A stretch of 64,000 nt of DNA from Flavobacterium ardleyense (GTDB taxonomy: Bacteria; Bacteroidota; Bacteroidia; Flavobacteriales; Flavobacteriaceae). Positions 10,405 through 19,098 of the stretch are shown piece by piece (within the stretch, counting starts at the first letter, position 1; every line of letters begins with the position of its first letter). The position numbers and the translations under genes are program-made. The notes under the pieces were generated by a model, which was given only the letters and a program-made list of their open reading frames with translations, did not search any database and had not been told where the DNA came from. The DNA is taken from NCBI RefSeq assembly GCF_033547075.1, contig NZ_CP137891.1, positions 186,001 to 250,000 of the forward strand, written 5' to 3'.

Positions 10405-10815
10405 TCAGGCGTAGAGAATATTTTGGCTATATAAGATATAAAATGGTGGCCCGTTGCTACAAATTTGCACTGGCAACTCAGCTCTTATAAGTTGTGTCTG
10501 CGATTCAATCTTCGGAAGAAAACTAAAACTTGCAGCTAGAAACGGCGTAAAAAACGAATACGTGAAGGTTTTAACAACAGTATCTGTTGAGGCGTCTTTT
10601 AGCGAAAGCGATACATTATGACAACATGATTCTTTGCTAACACAACATTCTTTTTCAGCAGGTACTTCGGGCATTTCGCAAACTACTTCATCAGAAAAAA
10701 CACTGCTTATGGCTGCGATTTGATCTTTGCAGAAATGAACACTAAATGAAAATCCACTGCTATAAATTAATAACAGTAGCGCTAGGAAGACCGAAGTGGG
10801 TTTGAGCGTTTTCAT
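10405..10815 (-). CDS. Cys-rich secreted protein of the HYC_CC_PP type
   Basis: A 136-residue protein with a hydrophobic signal segment (about 8-25). The motifs that give the family its name are in place: HFC (27-29, for HYC), CC pairs at 57-58 and 64-65 followed by His66, and a C-terminal GPPFYIL. Seven or more Cys in a small secreted protein suggests metal binding or disulfides. It is the first gene of a three-gene minus-strand unit with the TonB receptor and HMA protein, 82 bp before the receptor. Family assignment is from memory of the motif order; the function is not established. Confidence 0.72.
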   Translation of the reverse strand: MKTLKPTSVFLALLLLIYSSGFSFSVHFCKDQIAAISSVFSDEVVCEMPEVPAEKECCVSKESCCHNVSLSLKDASTDTVVKTFTYSFFTPFLAASFSFLPKIESQTQLIRAELPVQICSNGPPFYILYSQNILYA

Positions 10816-10847
10816 TTAATTACATTCCAATAGTTTCTATTCTTTTG

Positions 10848-10855
10848 CAAATGTA
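10848..10855 (-). promoter_or_regulatory. -7 promoter element for the metal locus
   Basis: The minus strand reads TACATTTG, an exact match to the Bacteroidetes -7 element TAnnTTTG, 33 nt before the start of the HYC_CC_PP-like gene. No clear -33 TTG lies at the best spacing. Confidence 0.5.
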
Positions 10856-10869
10856 CTGAAAAACAAGGT

Positions 10870-11334
10870 TTAAATAGCGTCCGAATCTTCTGGCTTTTTA
10901 TTAACATATTCTTGAAAGAGAAAACCGGGAATAAAGAGTAAGATAAAAATGGGCTGTATTAAAAATCTTCGAACATAGAAAATCAGCATTTTATCTGGAT
11001 TTTCATATGATAGTGCAAAAAGCAAAATGGAAATTAGAACTATAAAAAACACAAAGTATAAAACTGCCGTAAACTTGATCATCCCCTTGTCCCTAAAAAT
11101 AGCATACAATAAAGCGAGCGAAAGAACTGTATTTATAATATATCTGAAACTGATGTTAGCAAATAGCATTTGATAGTTCACTTCTGGCAAATTCATTTGC
11201 ATATAGCTCGACTTAAAGTAAGCTAGTAGCGGATCATAAAAAAGTTCTGATTCAAACAATCTAACCAATGCCAACCCTATGATTAGCGCAAAGGCAACTG
11301 CAATTCGACCGACCTTATTACTTTTTGTGAGCAT
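10870..11334 (-). CDS. Exosortase F-associated membrane protein
   Basis: A 154-residue protein with four to five hydrophobic segments (about 11-24, 58-78, 85-107, 118-140) and short charged ends. It overlaps the end of the xrtF gene by 17 bp, and a small polytopic protein in this position is the standard partner of exosortase F in Flavobacteriaceae. What it does for the exosortase is not known. Sequence alone would only say membrane protein; the call rests on the translational overlap with a clear XrtF. Confidence 0.78.
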   Translation of the reverse strand: MLTKSNKVGRIAVAFALIIGLALVRLFESELFYDPLLAYFKSSYMQMNLPEVNYQMLFANISFRYIINTVLSLALLYAIFRDKGMIKFTAVLYFVFFIVLISILLFALSYENPDKMLIFYVRRFLIQPIFILLFIPGFLFQEYVNKKPEDSDAI

Positions 11335-11884
11335 AAACTGAAAATTTGTTAACCCAAATTACCCATAGAATAAAAACGACCCCATAAATAACTAGCGGAA
11401 ATAATGTACCGTGCAGAAAATCCTGATACTGCGGATAATGGTATAGAGCTTGCGCCAAAAGAGCGATTCGAACAATATTTAAAAGATGTATTATTAAAAT
11501 TCCTCCAAACAGAAAGAGAAGCGTATGCTTAAGTTTCCCTTTGAACGCTACTACAAATGCTACAAAGAGAATCATAACACTTACAGCATTACAACCTTCA
11601 ACAATGCGAGCCACAGATTTGCCGTTAATATAAAATCGATGACTTGCTTCAGACTCGTGCGCTGCTGTTGCAGCATCTACTCCAAAAAATTGAAGTAATT
11701 CTCTAGTCTGATCTGAGACTATAGTTGTGATACCATCAGGCTCAAAAATCTTTTCGTCAAATTGTTCTAAATAAAATCCATAAATCCAGGATAATAAAAT
11801 GTAGATCAGAAAAAATTTTGCGACAAAAGTTAGGAATGGCTTGTATTTAATAAAGTAAGTTTTCAAGAGTAACTTTTTTAACAA
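11318..11884 (-). CDS. xrtF: Exosortase family protein XrtF
   Basis: A 188-residue polytopic membrane protease/transpeptidase of the exosortase/archaeosortase superfamily, which cleaves C-terminal sorting tails of exported proteins. The catalytic triad is visible inside or next to membrane helices: Cys98 in VEGCNAVSVM, Arg139 in NIVRIALLA, and His158 in FLHGTLFPLVIYG. An N-terminal membrane segment spans about 18-38. It is followed by its associated membrane protein with a 17-bp overlap. No candidate substrate with a PEP-like tail was seen in this window, and its natural targets in flavobacteria are unknown to me. Confidence 0.9.
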   Translation of the reverse strand: MLKKLLLKTYFIKYKPFLTFVAKFFLIYILLSWIYGFYLEQFDEKIFEPDGITTIVSDQTRELLQFFGVDAATAAHESEASHRFYINGKSVARIVEGCNAVSVMILFVAFVVAFKGKLKHTLLFLFGGILIIHLLNIVRIALLAQALYHYPQYQDFLHGTLFPLVIYGVVFILWVIWVNKFSVYAHKK

Positions 11885-11914
11885 ATCTATGGAAATATTG
11901 CATTTAAAAATAAA

Positions 11915-11922
11915 TACTTTTG
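11915..11922 (+). promoter_or_regulatory. -7 promoter element for the GAF-domain gene
   Basis: TACTTTTG matches TAnnTTTG exactly, 15 nt before the ATG at 11938. A TTG at 11898-11900 lies only 14 nt upstream, short for a -33 element. The implied transcript has almost no leader. Confidence 0.45.
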
Positions 11923-11937
11923 TAAAAAGACAAAATT

Positions 11938-12402
11938 ATGACCTTTGAAGAGCTAAAACCAAAAGTAAATGACATTATCACCGAAACTGAAAGTTTACGA
12001 GAAGAAAAACTGAAGAAAATCTGTCATTTACTTCGTGACAATATTGATTATTATGACTGGGTAGGATTCTACTTCGTCAATGGAGACAAGCCCGAACTAA
12101 TCTTAGGACCTTTTGCTGGAGAAGACACTGATCATAAAGTAATTCCGTTTGGCAAAGGTATTTGTGGACAAGTTGCAGTAAGCAATGAAACATTTATAGT
12201 TGCAGATGTTGCAGCACAAGATAATTACATTTCCTGCAATATGAACGTGAAATCAGAAATTGTGGTTCCATTATTTGTAGATGACAAAAATATCGGTCAA
12301 ATTGATATCGATTCAAATATCATCGATGCTTTTAATGAAGAAGACGAGGACTTTTTGACCTATGTGAATTTTGAAATTGCCAAATTGTATAAAATTCAAT
12401 AG
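11938..12402 (+). CDS. GAF-domain protein, free methionine-(R)-sulfoxide reductase-like
   Basis: A 154-residue single GAF domain close to the YebR/fRMsr family, which reduces free methionine-(R)-sulfoxide in the cytosol. Conserved stretches are WVGFYF, the central GKGICGQ and SEIVVPL, and IGQIDIDSN. Two of the three Cys used by E. coli fRMsr are present (Cys76 in GICG, Cys100 in YISCN), but the first one, expected in the loop before VIPFGKG, is replaced (GEDTDHK). Activity could therefore work through two Cys or be altered. It is a monocistronic gene divergent from xrtF. Confidence 0.78.
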   Translation: MTFEELKPKVNDIITETESLREEKLKKICHLLRDNIDYYDWVGFYFVNGDKPELILGPFAGEDTDHKVIPFGKGICGQVAVSNETFIVADVAAQDNYISCNMNVKSEIVVPLFVDDKNIGQIDIDSNIIDAFNEEDEDFLTYVNFEIAKLYKIQ

Positions 12403-12442
12403 GTTAATGGTATTTGGAATAGTTTTATTTTAAAATTAATTC

Positions 12443-12450
12443 TACCTTTG
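12443..12450 (+). promoter_or_regulatory. -7 promoter element for rpsO
   Basis: TACCTTTG matches TAnnTTTG exactly and lies 56 nt before the rpsO ATG, leaving a leader of roughly 50 nt in which ribosomal-protein autoregulation could act. Confidence 0.5.
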
Positions 12451-12505
12451 CCGGGCGTGTATAAAAACTATATACCTACATAATAATCATTTAAAGAATA
12501 TTTGC

Positions 12506-12772
12506 ATGTACTTGACTAAAGAAGTAAAAGAAGAAATCTTCGCTAAACACGGAGAAGCAAAAAACACAGGAAAATCAGAAGCTCAAATTGCTTTGTTTAC
12601 TTTCCGTATCAACCACCTTACGGAGCACTTGAAAAAGAACCGTCATGACTACAACACTGAGCGTTCTCTAGTGAAACTGGTAGGTAAAAGAAGATCGTTA
12701 CTAGATTATCTTAAAAATTCTGAGATCAACAGATACAGAGAGATTATCAAAGTATTGGGTATTAGAAAATAA
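12506..12772 (+). CDS. rpsO: 30S ribosomal protein S15
   Basis: An 88-residue S15 of normal length that binds the central domain of 16S rRNA early in 30S assembly. The signature is visible as the S15 pattern in LTEHLKKNRHDYNTERSLVKLVGKRRSLLDYLK. Start ATG at 12506 gives the standard N-terminus. It is followed by a terminator and then pnp, the conserved rpsO-pnp order found in many bacteria. Confidence 0.97.
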   Translation: MYLTKEVKEEIFAKHGEAKNTGKSEAQIALFTFRINHLTEHLKKNRHDYNTERSLVKLVGKRRSLLDYLKNSEINRYREIIKVLGIRK

Positions 12773-12782
12773 TCCAACAGAT

Positions 12783-12813
12783 AAGAGGTGCCTACGCGCC
12801 TCTTTTCATTTTT
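12783..12813 (+). terminator. Terminator-like hairpin after rpsO
   Basis: Stem AAGAGGTGC / GCGCCTCTT (one G-T pair) with a 4-nt loop; the following U tract is interrupted (TTTTCATTTTT), so read-through into pnp is possible. Confidence 0.7.
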
Positions 12814-12840
12814 ATAATATTACTAAAAAGTTTGGTTTTT

Positions 12841-12892
12841 CATTGGGTTTTAGAGCATTAACTACGCAACAACAACACAACTAAAACCCATG
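12841..12892 (+). promoter_or_regulatory. Large hairpin in the pnp leader
   Basis: GGGTTTTAG at 12845-12853 pairs perfectly with CTAAAACCC at 12881-12889, extended by CAT/ATG across one bulged T; the loop is 27 nt. It ends 23 nt before the pnp ATG. In E. coli, a pnp leader stem cut by RNase III is the basis of PNPase autoregulation; a similar role here is inference. Confidence 0.45.
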
Positions 12893-12914
12893 TTTAATCA
12901 ATAAGAGAATTAAT

Positions 12915-15101
12915 ATGATTCCACAATTATTTGTAGAAAGCATCGATTTAGGTGATGGCAGAAGCATCACAATCGAGACAGGTCGTTTAGCTAAACAAGC
13001 TGACGGATCTGTAGTAGTAAGAATTGGAAAAACTGTCATTTTAGGTACAGTTGTTTCCTCAAGAAAAGCAAGTCCAGGTATCGACTTTTTACCATTGACG
13101 GTAGATTACAGAGAAAAATTTGCTGCAGCAGGTCGTTTCCCAGGCGGTTTTTTCAAAAGAGAAGCTCGTCCAAGTGACAACGAAGTATTAACAATGAGAT
13201 TAGTTGACCGTGTATTACGTCCACTTTTCCCAGATGATTATCACGCTGAAGTTCAGGTTATGATTCAGTTGATGTCTCATGACGATGATGTAATGCCAGA
13301 TGCATTAGCAGGTTTAGCAGCTTCGGCAGCTCTTGCTTTGTCTGACATTCCTTTTGAAACTTTAATTTCTGAAGCTAGAGTTGGAAGAGTTGATGGAAAG
13401 TTCATCATCAATCCATCTCGTGCACAATTAGAAGAATCTGACATCGATATGATGATTGGAGCTTCTATGGATTCTATCGCAATGGTAGAAGGTGAAATGA
13501 AAGAAATTTCAGAAGCTGAAATGTTAGAAGCAATTAAATTTGCTCACGAACATATCAAAAATCAAATTTCTGCTCAATTGCGTTTGCAAGCTGCTTTTGG
13601 TAAAAAAGAAGTTCGTACGTATGAAGGCGAAAGAGAAGATGAAGCTATTTACGCTAAAGTAAAAGCAGCATCTTATGATAAAATTTACGCCATTGCTAGC
13701 AAAGGTTCGGCAAAACACGAACGTTCGGCTGCATTTGACGAAGTAAAAGAAGAAGTAAAAGCCTTATTTACAGAAGAAGAATTGGCTACAGATGGAGATT
13801 TAGTTTCTAAATACTTCAAGAAAGTCAATAAAGAAGCTGTTCGTAATGTAACTTTAGATTTAGGAACACGTCTAGACGGAAGAAAGACTACTGAAATTAG
13901 AGATATCTGGTGTGAAGTAGATTATTTACCATCTGTTCACGGTTCGGCTTTGTTTACACGTGGAGAAACTCAAGCTTTGGCTACAGCAACTTTAGGAACA
14001 TCTAGAGAAGCTAACCAAATTGATTCACCTTCACAACAAGGAGAAGAAAAATTCTATTTGCACTATAATTTCCCACCATTTTCTACAGGAGAAGCTCGTC
14101 CACTAAGAGGAACTTCAAGAAGAGAAGTTGGTCACGGAAACTTGGCTCAAAGAGCGTTGAAAAATATGATTCCTGCTGATTGTCCTTATACAATTCGTGT
14201 TGTTTCAGAAGTATTAGAATCTAACGGTTCGTCTTCAATGGCAACAGTTTGTGCTGGAACATTATCATTAATGGATGCTGGTATTCAATTGATTCGTCCA
14301 GTTTCTGGAATCGCGATGGGATTGATATCTGACGGAGATCGTTTTGCTGTTTTATCTGATATTTTAGGTGATGAAGATCATTTAGGAGATATGGATTTCA
14401 AAGTAACTGGAACTTCTGAAGGAATTACAGCATGTCAGATGGACATCAAAATTGATGGATTGAAATACGAAATCATGGAGCAAGCATTAGCTCAAGCTCG
14501 TGATGGACGTTTGCATATTTTGGAGAAATTAGTGGCAACACTAGCTCAACCAAATGCAGATGTAAAAGCACACTCTCCAAAAATCATTACAAGAAGAATT
14601 CCAAATGCATTTATTGGAGCTTTGATTGGACCTGGTGGAAAAGTGATTCAAGAATTACAAAAAGCTACTGGAACTACAATTGTTATTAATGAAGATCCGG
14701 TTACCGAAGAAGGAATTATTGAAATTTTAGGAACTGATCCAGCTGGAATCGAAGCAGTATTAGCAAAAATCAAATCAATTACTTTCAAACCTCAAATGGG
14801 CGAAGCTTATGACGTAAAAGTTATAAAAATGCTTGATTTTGGTGCAGTAGTTGAGTATCTTGCGGCACCAGGAAACGAAGTTTTACTTCACGTATCTGAA
14901 TTGGCATGGGAACGTACTGAAAATGTGACTGATGTTGTGAATATGGGAGATTTGTTCCAAGTGAAATACTTAGGACTTGATCCAAAAACTAGAAAGGAAA
15001 AAGTATCGAAGAAAGCTTTGATGCAAAGACCTGCTAGAGACGAAAATGCTCCAAGAGAAGAAAGAGCGCCGCGTCCAGAAAGACGTGACGACCGAAAATA
15101 A
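12915..15101 (+). CDS. pnp: Polyribonucleotide nucleotidyltransferase (PNPase)
   Basis: A 728-residue 3'-5' phosphorolytic exoribonuclease that degrades mRNA and acts in RNA quality control. It has two RNase PH-like domains (about 1-225 and 315-545) separated by a helical linker, a KH domain with [12 protein letters not shown] near 570-585, and an S1 domain near 625-695 ([20 protein letters not shown]). The active-site regions [14 protein letters not shown] and [16 protein letters not shown] are present. A charged, Arg-rich tail ends the protein. It follows rpsO and ends at a strong terminator. Confidence 0.97.
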   Translation: MIPQLFVESIDLGDGRSITIETGRLAKQADGSVVVRIGKTVILGTVVSSRKASPGIDFLPLTVDYREKFAAAGRFPGGFFKREARPSDNEVLTMRLVDRVLRPLFPDDYHAEVQVMIQLMSHDDDVMPDALAGLAASAALALSDIPFETLISEARVGRVDGKFIINPSRAQLEESDIDMMIGASMDSIAMVEGEMKEISEAEMLEAIKFAHEHIKNQISAQLRLQAAFGKKEVRTYEGEREDEAIYAKVKAASYDKIYAIASKGSAKHERSAAFDEVKEEVKALFTEEELATDGDLVSKYFKKVNKEAVRNVTLDLGTRLDGRKTTEIRDIWCEVDYLPSVHGSALFTRGETQALATATLGTSREANQIDSPSQQGEEKFYLHYNFPPFSTGEARPLRGTSRREVGHGNLAQRALKNMIPADCPYTIRVVSEVLESNGSSSMATVCAGTLSLMDAGIQLIRPVSGIAMGLISDGDRFAVLSDILGDEDHLGDMDFKVTGTSEGITACQMDIKIDGLKYEIMEQALAQARDGRLHILEKLVATLAQPNADVKAHSPKIITRRIPNAFIGALIGPGGKVIQELQKATGTTIVINEDPVTEEGIIEILGTDPAGIEAVLAKIKSITFKPQMGEAYDVKVIKMLDFGAVVEYLAAPGNEVLLHVSELAWERTENVTDVVNMGDLFQVKYLGLDPKTRKEKVSKKALMQRPARDENAPREERAPRPERRDDRK

Positions 15102-15131
15102 GATTAATACTATAATAGGTTTAATTCAACT

Positions 15132-15166
15132 AAAACCCCATTTCATTTATTTGAAGTGGGGTTTTT
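15132..15166 (+). terminator. Rho-independent terminator after pnp
   Basis: A 14-bp stem AAAACCCCATTTCA / TGAAGTGGGGTTTT (one G-T pair), loop TTTATT, then a T run. It closely resembles the hairpin at 20354-20393. Confidence 0.9.
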
Positions 15167-15288
15167 AAGTTTATAACTTTTCCAAAGTAAATTCTTTAAA
15201 ATCTCAGGATAATTTTTAGCTTTAAATACCACAGTTGAACTAGAATAAATCTCTTCAAAAGATTGCTAAATGAAATCGTCAAGAATTC

Positions 15289-15296
15289 TTATATTT
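15289..15296 (+). promoter_or_regulatory. -7 promoter element for the 208-residue hypothetical gene
   Basis: TATATTTG matches TAnnTTTG exactly, 19 nt before the ATG at 15316. Confidence 0.45.
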
Positions 15297-15315
15297 GAAT
15301 TCACCTTATTAGAAT

Positions 15316-15942
15316 ATGATTTCAAAAGAATTAAAAAAAGCAATACAGGAACTTCCAAGTGCAGAGAAAGACAAATTGATATTTCGTCTATTACGAAAAG
15401 ACAATGATCTTGCAAAAAGATTGCATTTTGAATTGGTTGATATTGAAACTGTAGATGACAAGAGACTTGCCTTCGAAAATCTAATGATTGAAAAAATAAG
15501 GTCTTATTCTCAGCGATTTTATTCCGTGGGTTACTTACTCCAAGACACCAGATATATGAGTGGTGATATTAGTCACCACGTGAAAATTACCAAAGATAAA
15601 TTTGGAGAAATAAGTCTAAACATCAAGATGCTCATTGAAGTCTTAAAACACAACAACGAAAGAATTCAGAATGAAAAATATTCAAAGTCATATACTTTGT
15701 GTATCTACATCATTGCACGTGCCTTTAAAATACTGCTATTGATTAATGCTATTGATGATGATTACTTTATCGAACTTAAGGAAGATTTGAGCTTGCTTGG
15801 TCAGCTAATTGGACAAAATCATTCGTTGATGAAAACGGCGATACATCACGGATTAGATGTCAATTGGTTAATCTCGAGGGAAATTCCAAATGACATTAAT
15901 GCCATTCATAAAGAATTGAAACACAACGGATATTTGAAATAA
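15316..15942 (+). CDS. Hypothetical protein, mostly helical
   Basis: A 208-residue soluble protein, no signal peptide or membrane helix. The N-terminus (MISKELKKAIQELPSAEKDK) resembles the start of small regulatory-domain proteins found in Bacteroidetes, and the rest reads as alternating amphipathic helices with few Cys or Trp. It has its own promoter and a shared terminator, so it is monocistronic. I do not recognise the family and no catalytic motif is evident. Confidence 0.7.
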   Translation: MISKELKKAIQELPSAEKDKLIFRLLRKDNDLAKRLHFELVDIETVDDKRLAFENLMIEKIRSYSQRFYSVGYLLQDTRYMSGDISHHVKITKDKFGEISLNIKMLIEVLKHNNERIQNEKYSKSYTLCIYIIARAFKILLLINAIDDDYFIELKEDLSLLGQLIGQNHSLMKTAIHHGLDVNWLISREIPNDINAIHKELKHNGYLK

Positions 15943-15977
15943 TACAATTATTTTATACTGAAGTGCATCTAAATAAT

Positions 15978-16007
15978 AAAGCCTAGAAATATCACACTCT
16001 AGGCTTT
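15978..16007. terminator. Bidirectional terminator between convergent genes
   Basis: Perfect 10-bp stem AAAGCCTAGA / TCTAGGCTTT with a 10-nt loop, lying between the end of the + strand hypothetical gene and the end of the minus-strand TMEM175 gene. T tracts on both sides are short. Confidence 0.75.
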
Positions 16008-16028
16008 AGTTTTAAAAAAGATGAGGAA

Positions 16029-16604
16029 TTAATCCTTCAAGGCCTTTTCGATTCTCGGATCGGGCACTATCCACATCAGTGCTACTCCTAAGTAAATGAG
16101 CAAACTGATAATTGGAAAGATAAAGGAAACTGCCATTCCCAAAGTATATAAAAAAAGTGAAAGATTCATTCTTTTATCTGTGCTATAAACTCTTCCAATA
16201 CTTGATGCCTCACCTTCATTTTGCACGACGCAATAAATTACAATTCGAAAAGCTATAGCAGCCATCAATAAAACCGCGCCATAAAGTGCAGTAGGATTAG
16301 CTTCAAAATGATTTTTCCCCATCCAACCGGTGACAAATGGAAAGAATGAGAGCCAAAATAGAAGATTTAGATTCGCCCAAAGGATTTTTCCGTTGACCAA
16401 CTTTACCGCTTGAAAAAGATGGTGATGGTTGTTCCAATAAATTCCCACATAAACAAAACTTAACAAATACGTCAGAAAAACCGGTAAGACCGGCCTTAAT
16501 GCCGCAAAACCCGAGCCTTCTGGTGCTTTTAATTCTAATACCATTATAGTAATGATAATCGCCAAAACGCCATCGCTAAAGGCTTCTAGTCGGCCAGTTT
16601 TCAT
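16029..16604 (-). CDS. TMEM175-family (DUF1211) potassium channel-like protein
   Basis: A 191-residue membrane protein with about six hydrophobic segments. The signature RLEAFSDGVLAIIITIMVLEL occupies residues 5-25; FSDGVxAI is the hallmark of the TMEM175 family, whose bacterial members form tetrameric potassium-selective channels of six helices per subunit, which fits this length. The conserved aromatic loop WNNHHHLF follows TM2. It overlaps the pirin gene by 4 bp, so both are translated from one message. Confidence 0.85.
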   Translation of the reverse strand: MKTGRLEAFSDGVLAIIITIMVLELKAPEGSGFAALRPVLPVFLTYLLSFVYVGIYWNNHHHLFQAVKLVNGKILWANLNLLFWLSFFPFVTGWMGKNHFEANPTALYGAVLLMAAIAFRIVIYCVVQNEGEASSIGRVYSTDKRMNLSLFLYTLGMAVSFIFPIISLLIYLGVALMWIVPDPRIEKALKD

Positions 16605-17494
16605 AATCTGCGTGGTTTTGGCAGAGGCACATATTCTTGATCATCCCCAACAACTTTAGGAAAAGCCTCTAAGTTTTGATTCTCCCAATTTATTTTTGCT
16701 TTTTCTATTACCTCTTTATCTGAATGAACAAAATTCCAATGGATAAAGCGCTCCTCTTCAAACGGAATTCCTCCAAAAATGTAAATTGCACTGTTTTCTT
16801 CTATTTCAAAAGAGCAAAGTTTGGTGTCTTTGGCGACCAAAATTTGCTTGTTCCCATAATTATGACCGTCAGCATTGATGCTACCGTCTAAAATATAAAG
16901 TGCGCTTTCGCCATAAAGATCTTCTCCAACTGTAATTTGCTGCTTAGTAGTGCTTTTTATTTCGATAAAATACAAGTCACTGTGTACTGGAACTGGTGAA
17001 GATTTGCCAAAAGCCTTTCCTGCAATCAATTTAAATGATGCTCCTTGCTCTTGCCATTGCGGAATATCTTTTTCTTCGATATGCGTAAAACTAGGTTCGG
17101 AATCTTCCAAATGTTTTGGCAACGCCACCCATATTTGCAGTCCATGCAAGGTTTTGTCGCCATTGCGCAAATATTCAGGTGTTCTTTCTGAATGTACAAC
17201 TCCCTTGCCCGCAGTCATCCAATTCACCGCTCCTGGCTTAATTTCTAAATCGGAACCAAGGCTGTCTTTGTGCTGAATTGAGCCTTCAAAAAGATAGGTT
17301 AAAGTAGATAAACCAATGTGCGGATGAGGCGGCACATCAAGATGTTCATCTTTGGTCATCGCAGCTGGCCCCATGTGATCTATAAATGAAAAAGGACCTA
17401 CTGAACGTTTCTGCCTAAATGGCAAAAGTCTGCCCACCATAAAGTTTCCAATATCGGCGGCGCGTTCTTCTATTATCAATTCGGTATTTGACAT
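16601..17494 (-). CDS. Pirin family protein
   Basis: A 297-residue bicupin. The N-terminal cupin has the metal-ligand pattern PPHPHIGLSTLTYLFEG, then IQHKDSLG, then AGKGVVHSERTPEY with the conserved His and Glu. A pirin C-terminal domain follows (about 170-280). Bacterial pirins bind Fe(II), some oxidise quercetin and others regulate metabolism; this protein's substrate cannot be told. It starts the pirin-TMEM175 pair (4-bp overlap), lying 36 bp from the GNAT gene on the same strand. Confidence 0.92.
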   Translation of the reverse strand: MSNTELIIEERAADIGNFMVGRLLPFRQKRSVGPFSFIDHMGPAAMTKDEHLDVPPHPHIGLSTLTYLFEGSIQHKDSLGSDLEIKPGAVNWMTAGKGVVHSERTPEYLRNGDKTLHGLQIWVALPKHLEDSEPSFTHIEEKDIPQWQEQGASFKLIAGKAFGKSSPVPVHSDLYFIEIKSTTKQQITVGEDLYGESALYILDGSINADGHNYGNKQILVAKDTKLCSFEIEENSAIYIFGGIPFEEERFIHWNFVHSDKEVIEKAKINWENQNLEAFPKVVGDDQEYVPLPKPRRL

Positions 17495-17530
17495 ATTTTA
17501 GTATTCTTTAAAAATTTTAAAATTCTATAA

Positions 17531-17818
17531 TTACGCTAACACATCTTGCAAACTCGGATCTCTATCGATGGTTTTTTTAGCATACGGACAAAGTGGAATA
17601 ATTTTGAGATCGTTTTTTCTAGCGAAATCTATTCCTGCCAAGACAAGTTGCTTGGCGTATCCTTTTCCTCCATAAGCTTCGTCAACTCCAGTATGATCGA
17701 TAATAAATTTTTCTTCGCCAGCCCAAGTAAAGGTCATTTCGCCCGCCTCTTTATCATCTTCATAAATCACAAAACGTCCTTTTTTTCCGTTATCTTCTTT
17801 TTCAATTTTTGTGCTCAT
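17531..17818 (-). CDS. Small GNAT-type N-acetyltransferase (YjdJ-like)
   Basis: A 95-residue compact GNAT-fold protein. The acetyl-CoA pyrophosphate loop is visible in VDEAYGGKGYAKQLVLAGIDFARKN (about residues 45-70), preceded by the strand FIIDHTGV; the conserved late motif CPYAKKTIDRDP follows. This matches the YjdJ/GTLF3B-like family of very short acetyltransferases of unknown substrate. It lies between the DUF5996 gene (upstream, 47 bp) and pirin on the minus strand, suggesting a loose operon. Confidence 0.85.
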   Translation of the reverse strand: MSTKIEKEDNGKKGRFVIYEDDKEAGEMTFTWAGEEKFIIDHTGVDEAYGGKGYAKQLVLAGIDFARKNDLKIIPLCPYAKKTIDRDPSLQDVLA

Positions 17819-17865
17819 CGTATTATTATTTATAATTTTTAATTGTTGTAAACTACTTTCAAATG

Positions 17866-18777
17866 TTATCCTTTTGGAACTTCTAAATCTTTAATATCCC
17901 AACCTGCCAATTTAGCTCCAGCTTGATAACTACTTTCTAGGAAATCTAAAATATCTTTTTGAGGATTTTTACCGTCTTTAATATCTTTATAAAGCAGCAA
18001 TGCCATTGGACTTCCATTAGAATCTACCCACTTTGCACTGCTTGGCTCTAAAGGTTCTTGATCGATATTTTTTGGCGACGGATACGTATACGAATAAAAA
18101 GCTGGCTCTTTGATGGTATCGTCACCAAACCAGAATCCGAAACTAATTACCTCGTGCGAGTAAGCTTCTAATTCTACTTGCGAAGTAGTATTCATTTCTG
18201 GGCCTCTTTTTCCCGAGAAGCGTGTTACCACTAGATCAAGATGGTGCCAATAAATCTGCACTGGACAAGTTTTGCTAAAAGATCTTCCCTTAAATTCTTT
18301 GAGAATCACATCTACTTCTCGTAGAATTTTCCACGCGTTGTGCACGGCAGCTTTGTCGTAGCTGTGATGAATGTGGCATTTATCAAACGGAATTGCATCA
18401 GACAAATCATACGGTTCGGATAGGATATCAAAATCAATATTTAATTCTGCGAAAATGTCCTTCAAATTATTATAAAAGTCCGCAACCGAAAGACCATCGA
18501 CAAGATCAAAGTAAAGACGTTCGCCTCCGCTAGTAGTCACATTTAGTTGATGGTCGATAAAATCAAAATTTACGATAAAAGTAAAATCGCGATTCGGGAT
18601 AGGTCGCGTAGTGCTTCCAACGGTATCAACGTACAAAGTGATGTGCCACCAATGATTTTGCTTTGGCATCAATGACATTCGCAGTTTTCCAACTATTTGC
18701 AAATAACGGTGTAGCGTTTCTTTTGTTTTAATCCATTCGTGCAATGGAAGATCTGGGAATAGAGTCTGATCAGCCAT
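17866..18777 (-). CDS. DUF5996 family protein
   Basis: A 303-residue soluble protein from the ATG at 18777. An upstream in-frame ATG (18819) would add 14 residues (MFRIQNNFQQKKHI), but the conserved family region starts almost directly after MADQTLFPDLPLHEW, so the shorter form is preferred. Family landmarks: LPLHEWIKTKETLHRYLQIVGK, NHWWHITLYV, a long conserved centre with FHIH-type residues (KCHIHHSYD), PVQIYWHHLDLVVTRFSG and SHEVISFGFWFGD. Many conserved His, Trp and Asp residues suggest an enzyme, but no activity is known to me. Confidence 0.82.
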   Translation of the reverse strand: MADQTLFPDLPLHEWIKTKETLHRYLQIVGKLRMSLMPKQNHWWHITLYVDTVGSTTRPIPNRDFTFIVNFDFIDHQLNVTTSGGERLYFDLVDGLSVADFYNNLKDIFAELNIDFDILSEPYDLSDAIPFDKCHIHHSYDKAAVHNAWKILREVDVILKEFKGRSFSKTCPVQIYWHHLDLVVTRFSGKRGPEMNTTSQVELEAYSHEVISFGFWFGDDTIKEPAFYSYTYPSPKNIDQEPLEPSSAKWVDSNGSPMALLLYKDIKDGKNPQKDILDFLESSYQAGAKLAGWDIKDLEVPKG

Positions 18778-19098
18778 GATGTGTTTTTTTTGTTGAAAAT
18801 TATTTTGAATTCGAAACATCTTTATAAATTTCCAAAATCGAATTTTATAAAAATAGAATTACGCTCCTAAATATAGGATTAAATGAATTATTTTTACATT
18901 AAAACAGTAATTTTTATTATCATAAAGTTACTATATAAGGAAAAAGCCTGCAAGAATATTAAATTTTAAACTGAAGGTATTATATAGTATTTGTTATTTT
19001 GATGAGCCATAATTGGAATTATTCATAACTTCATAGCTTTAAAAAATAAATATCTTTTAGTCCTCGTTCAGATAAACACTGACTCAAAAAACAATCAA
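18778..19098. other. Intergenic region between divergent genes
   Basis: About 320 bp, A+T-rich, between the minus-strand DUF5996 gene and the plus-strand hydrolase-OsmC gene. It should hold both promoters; a near-match -7 element TATCTTTT occurs about 45 nt before the plus-strand ATG. No RNA structure, repeat or convincing small gene was seen. Confidence 0.5.
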
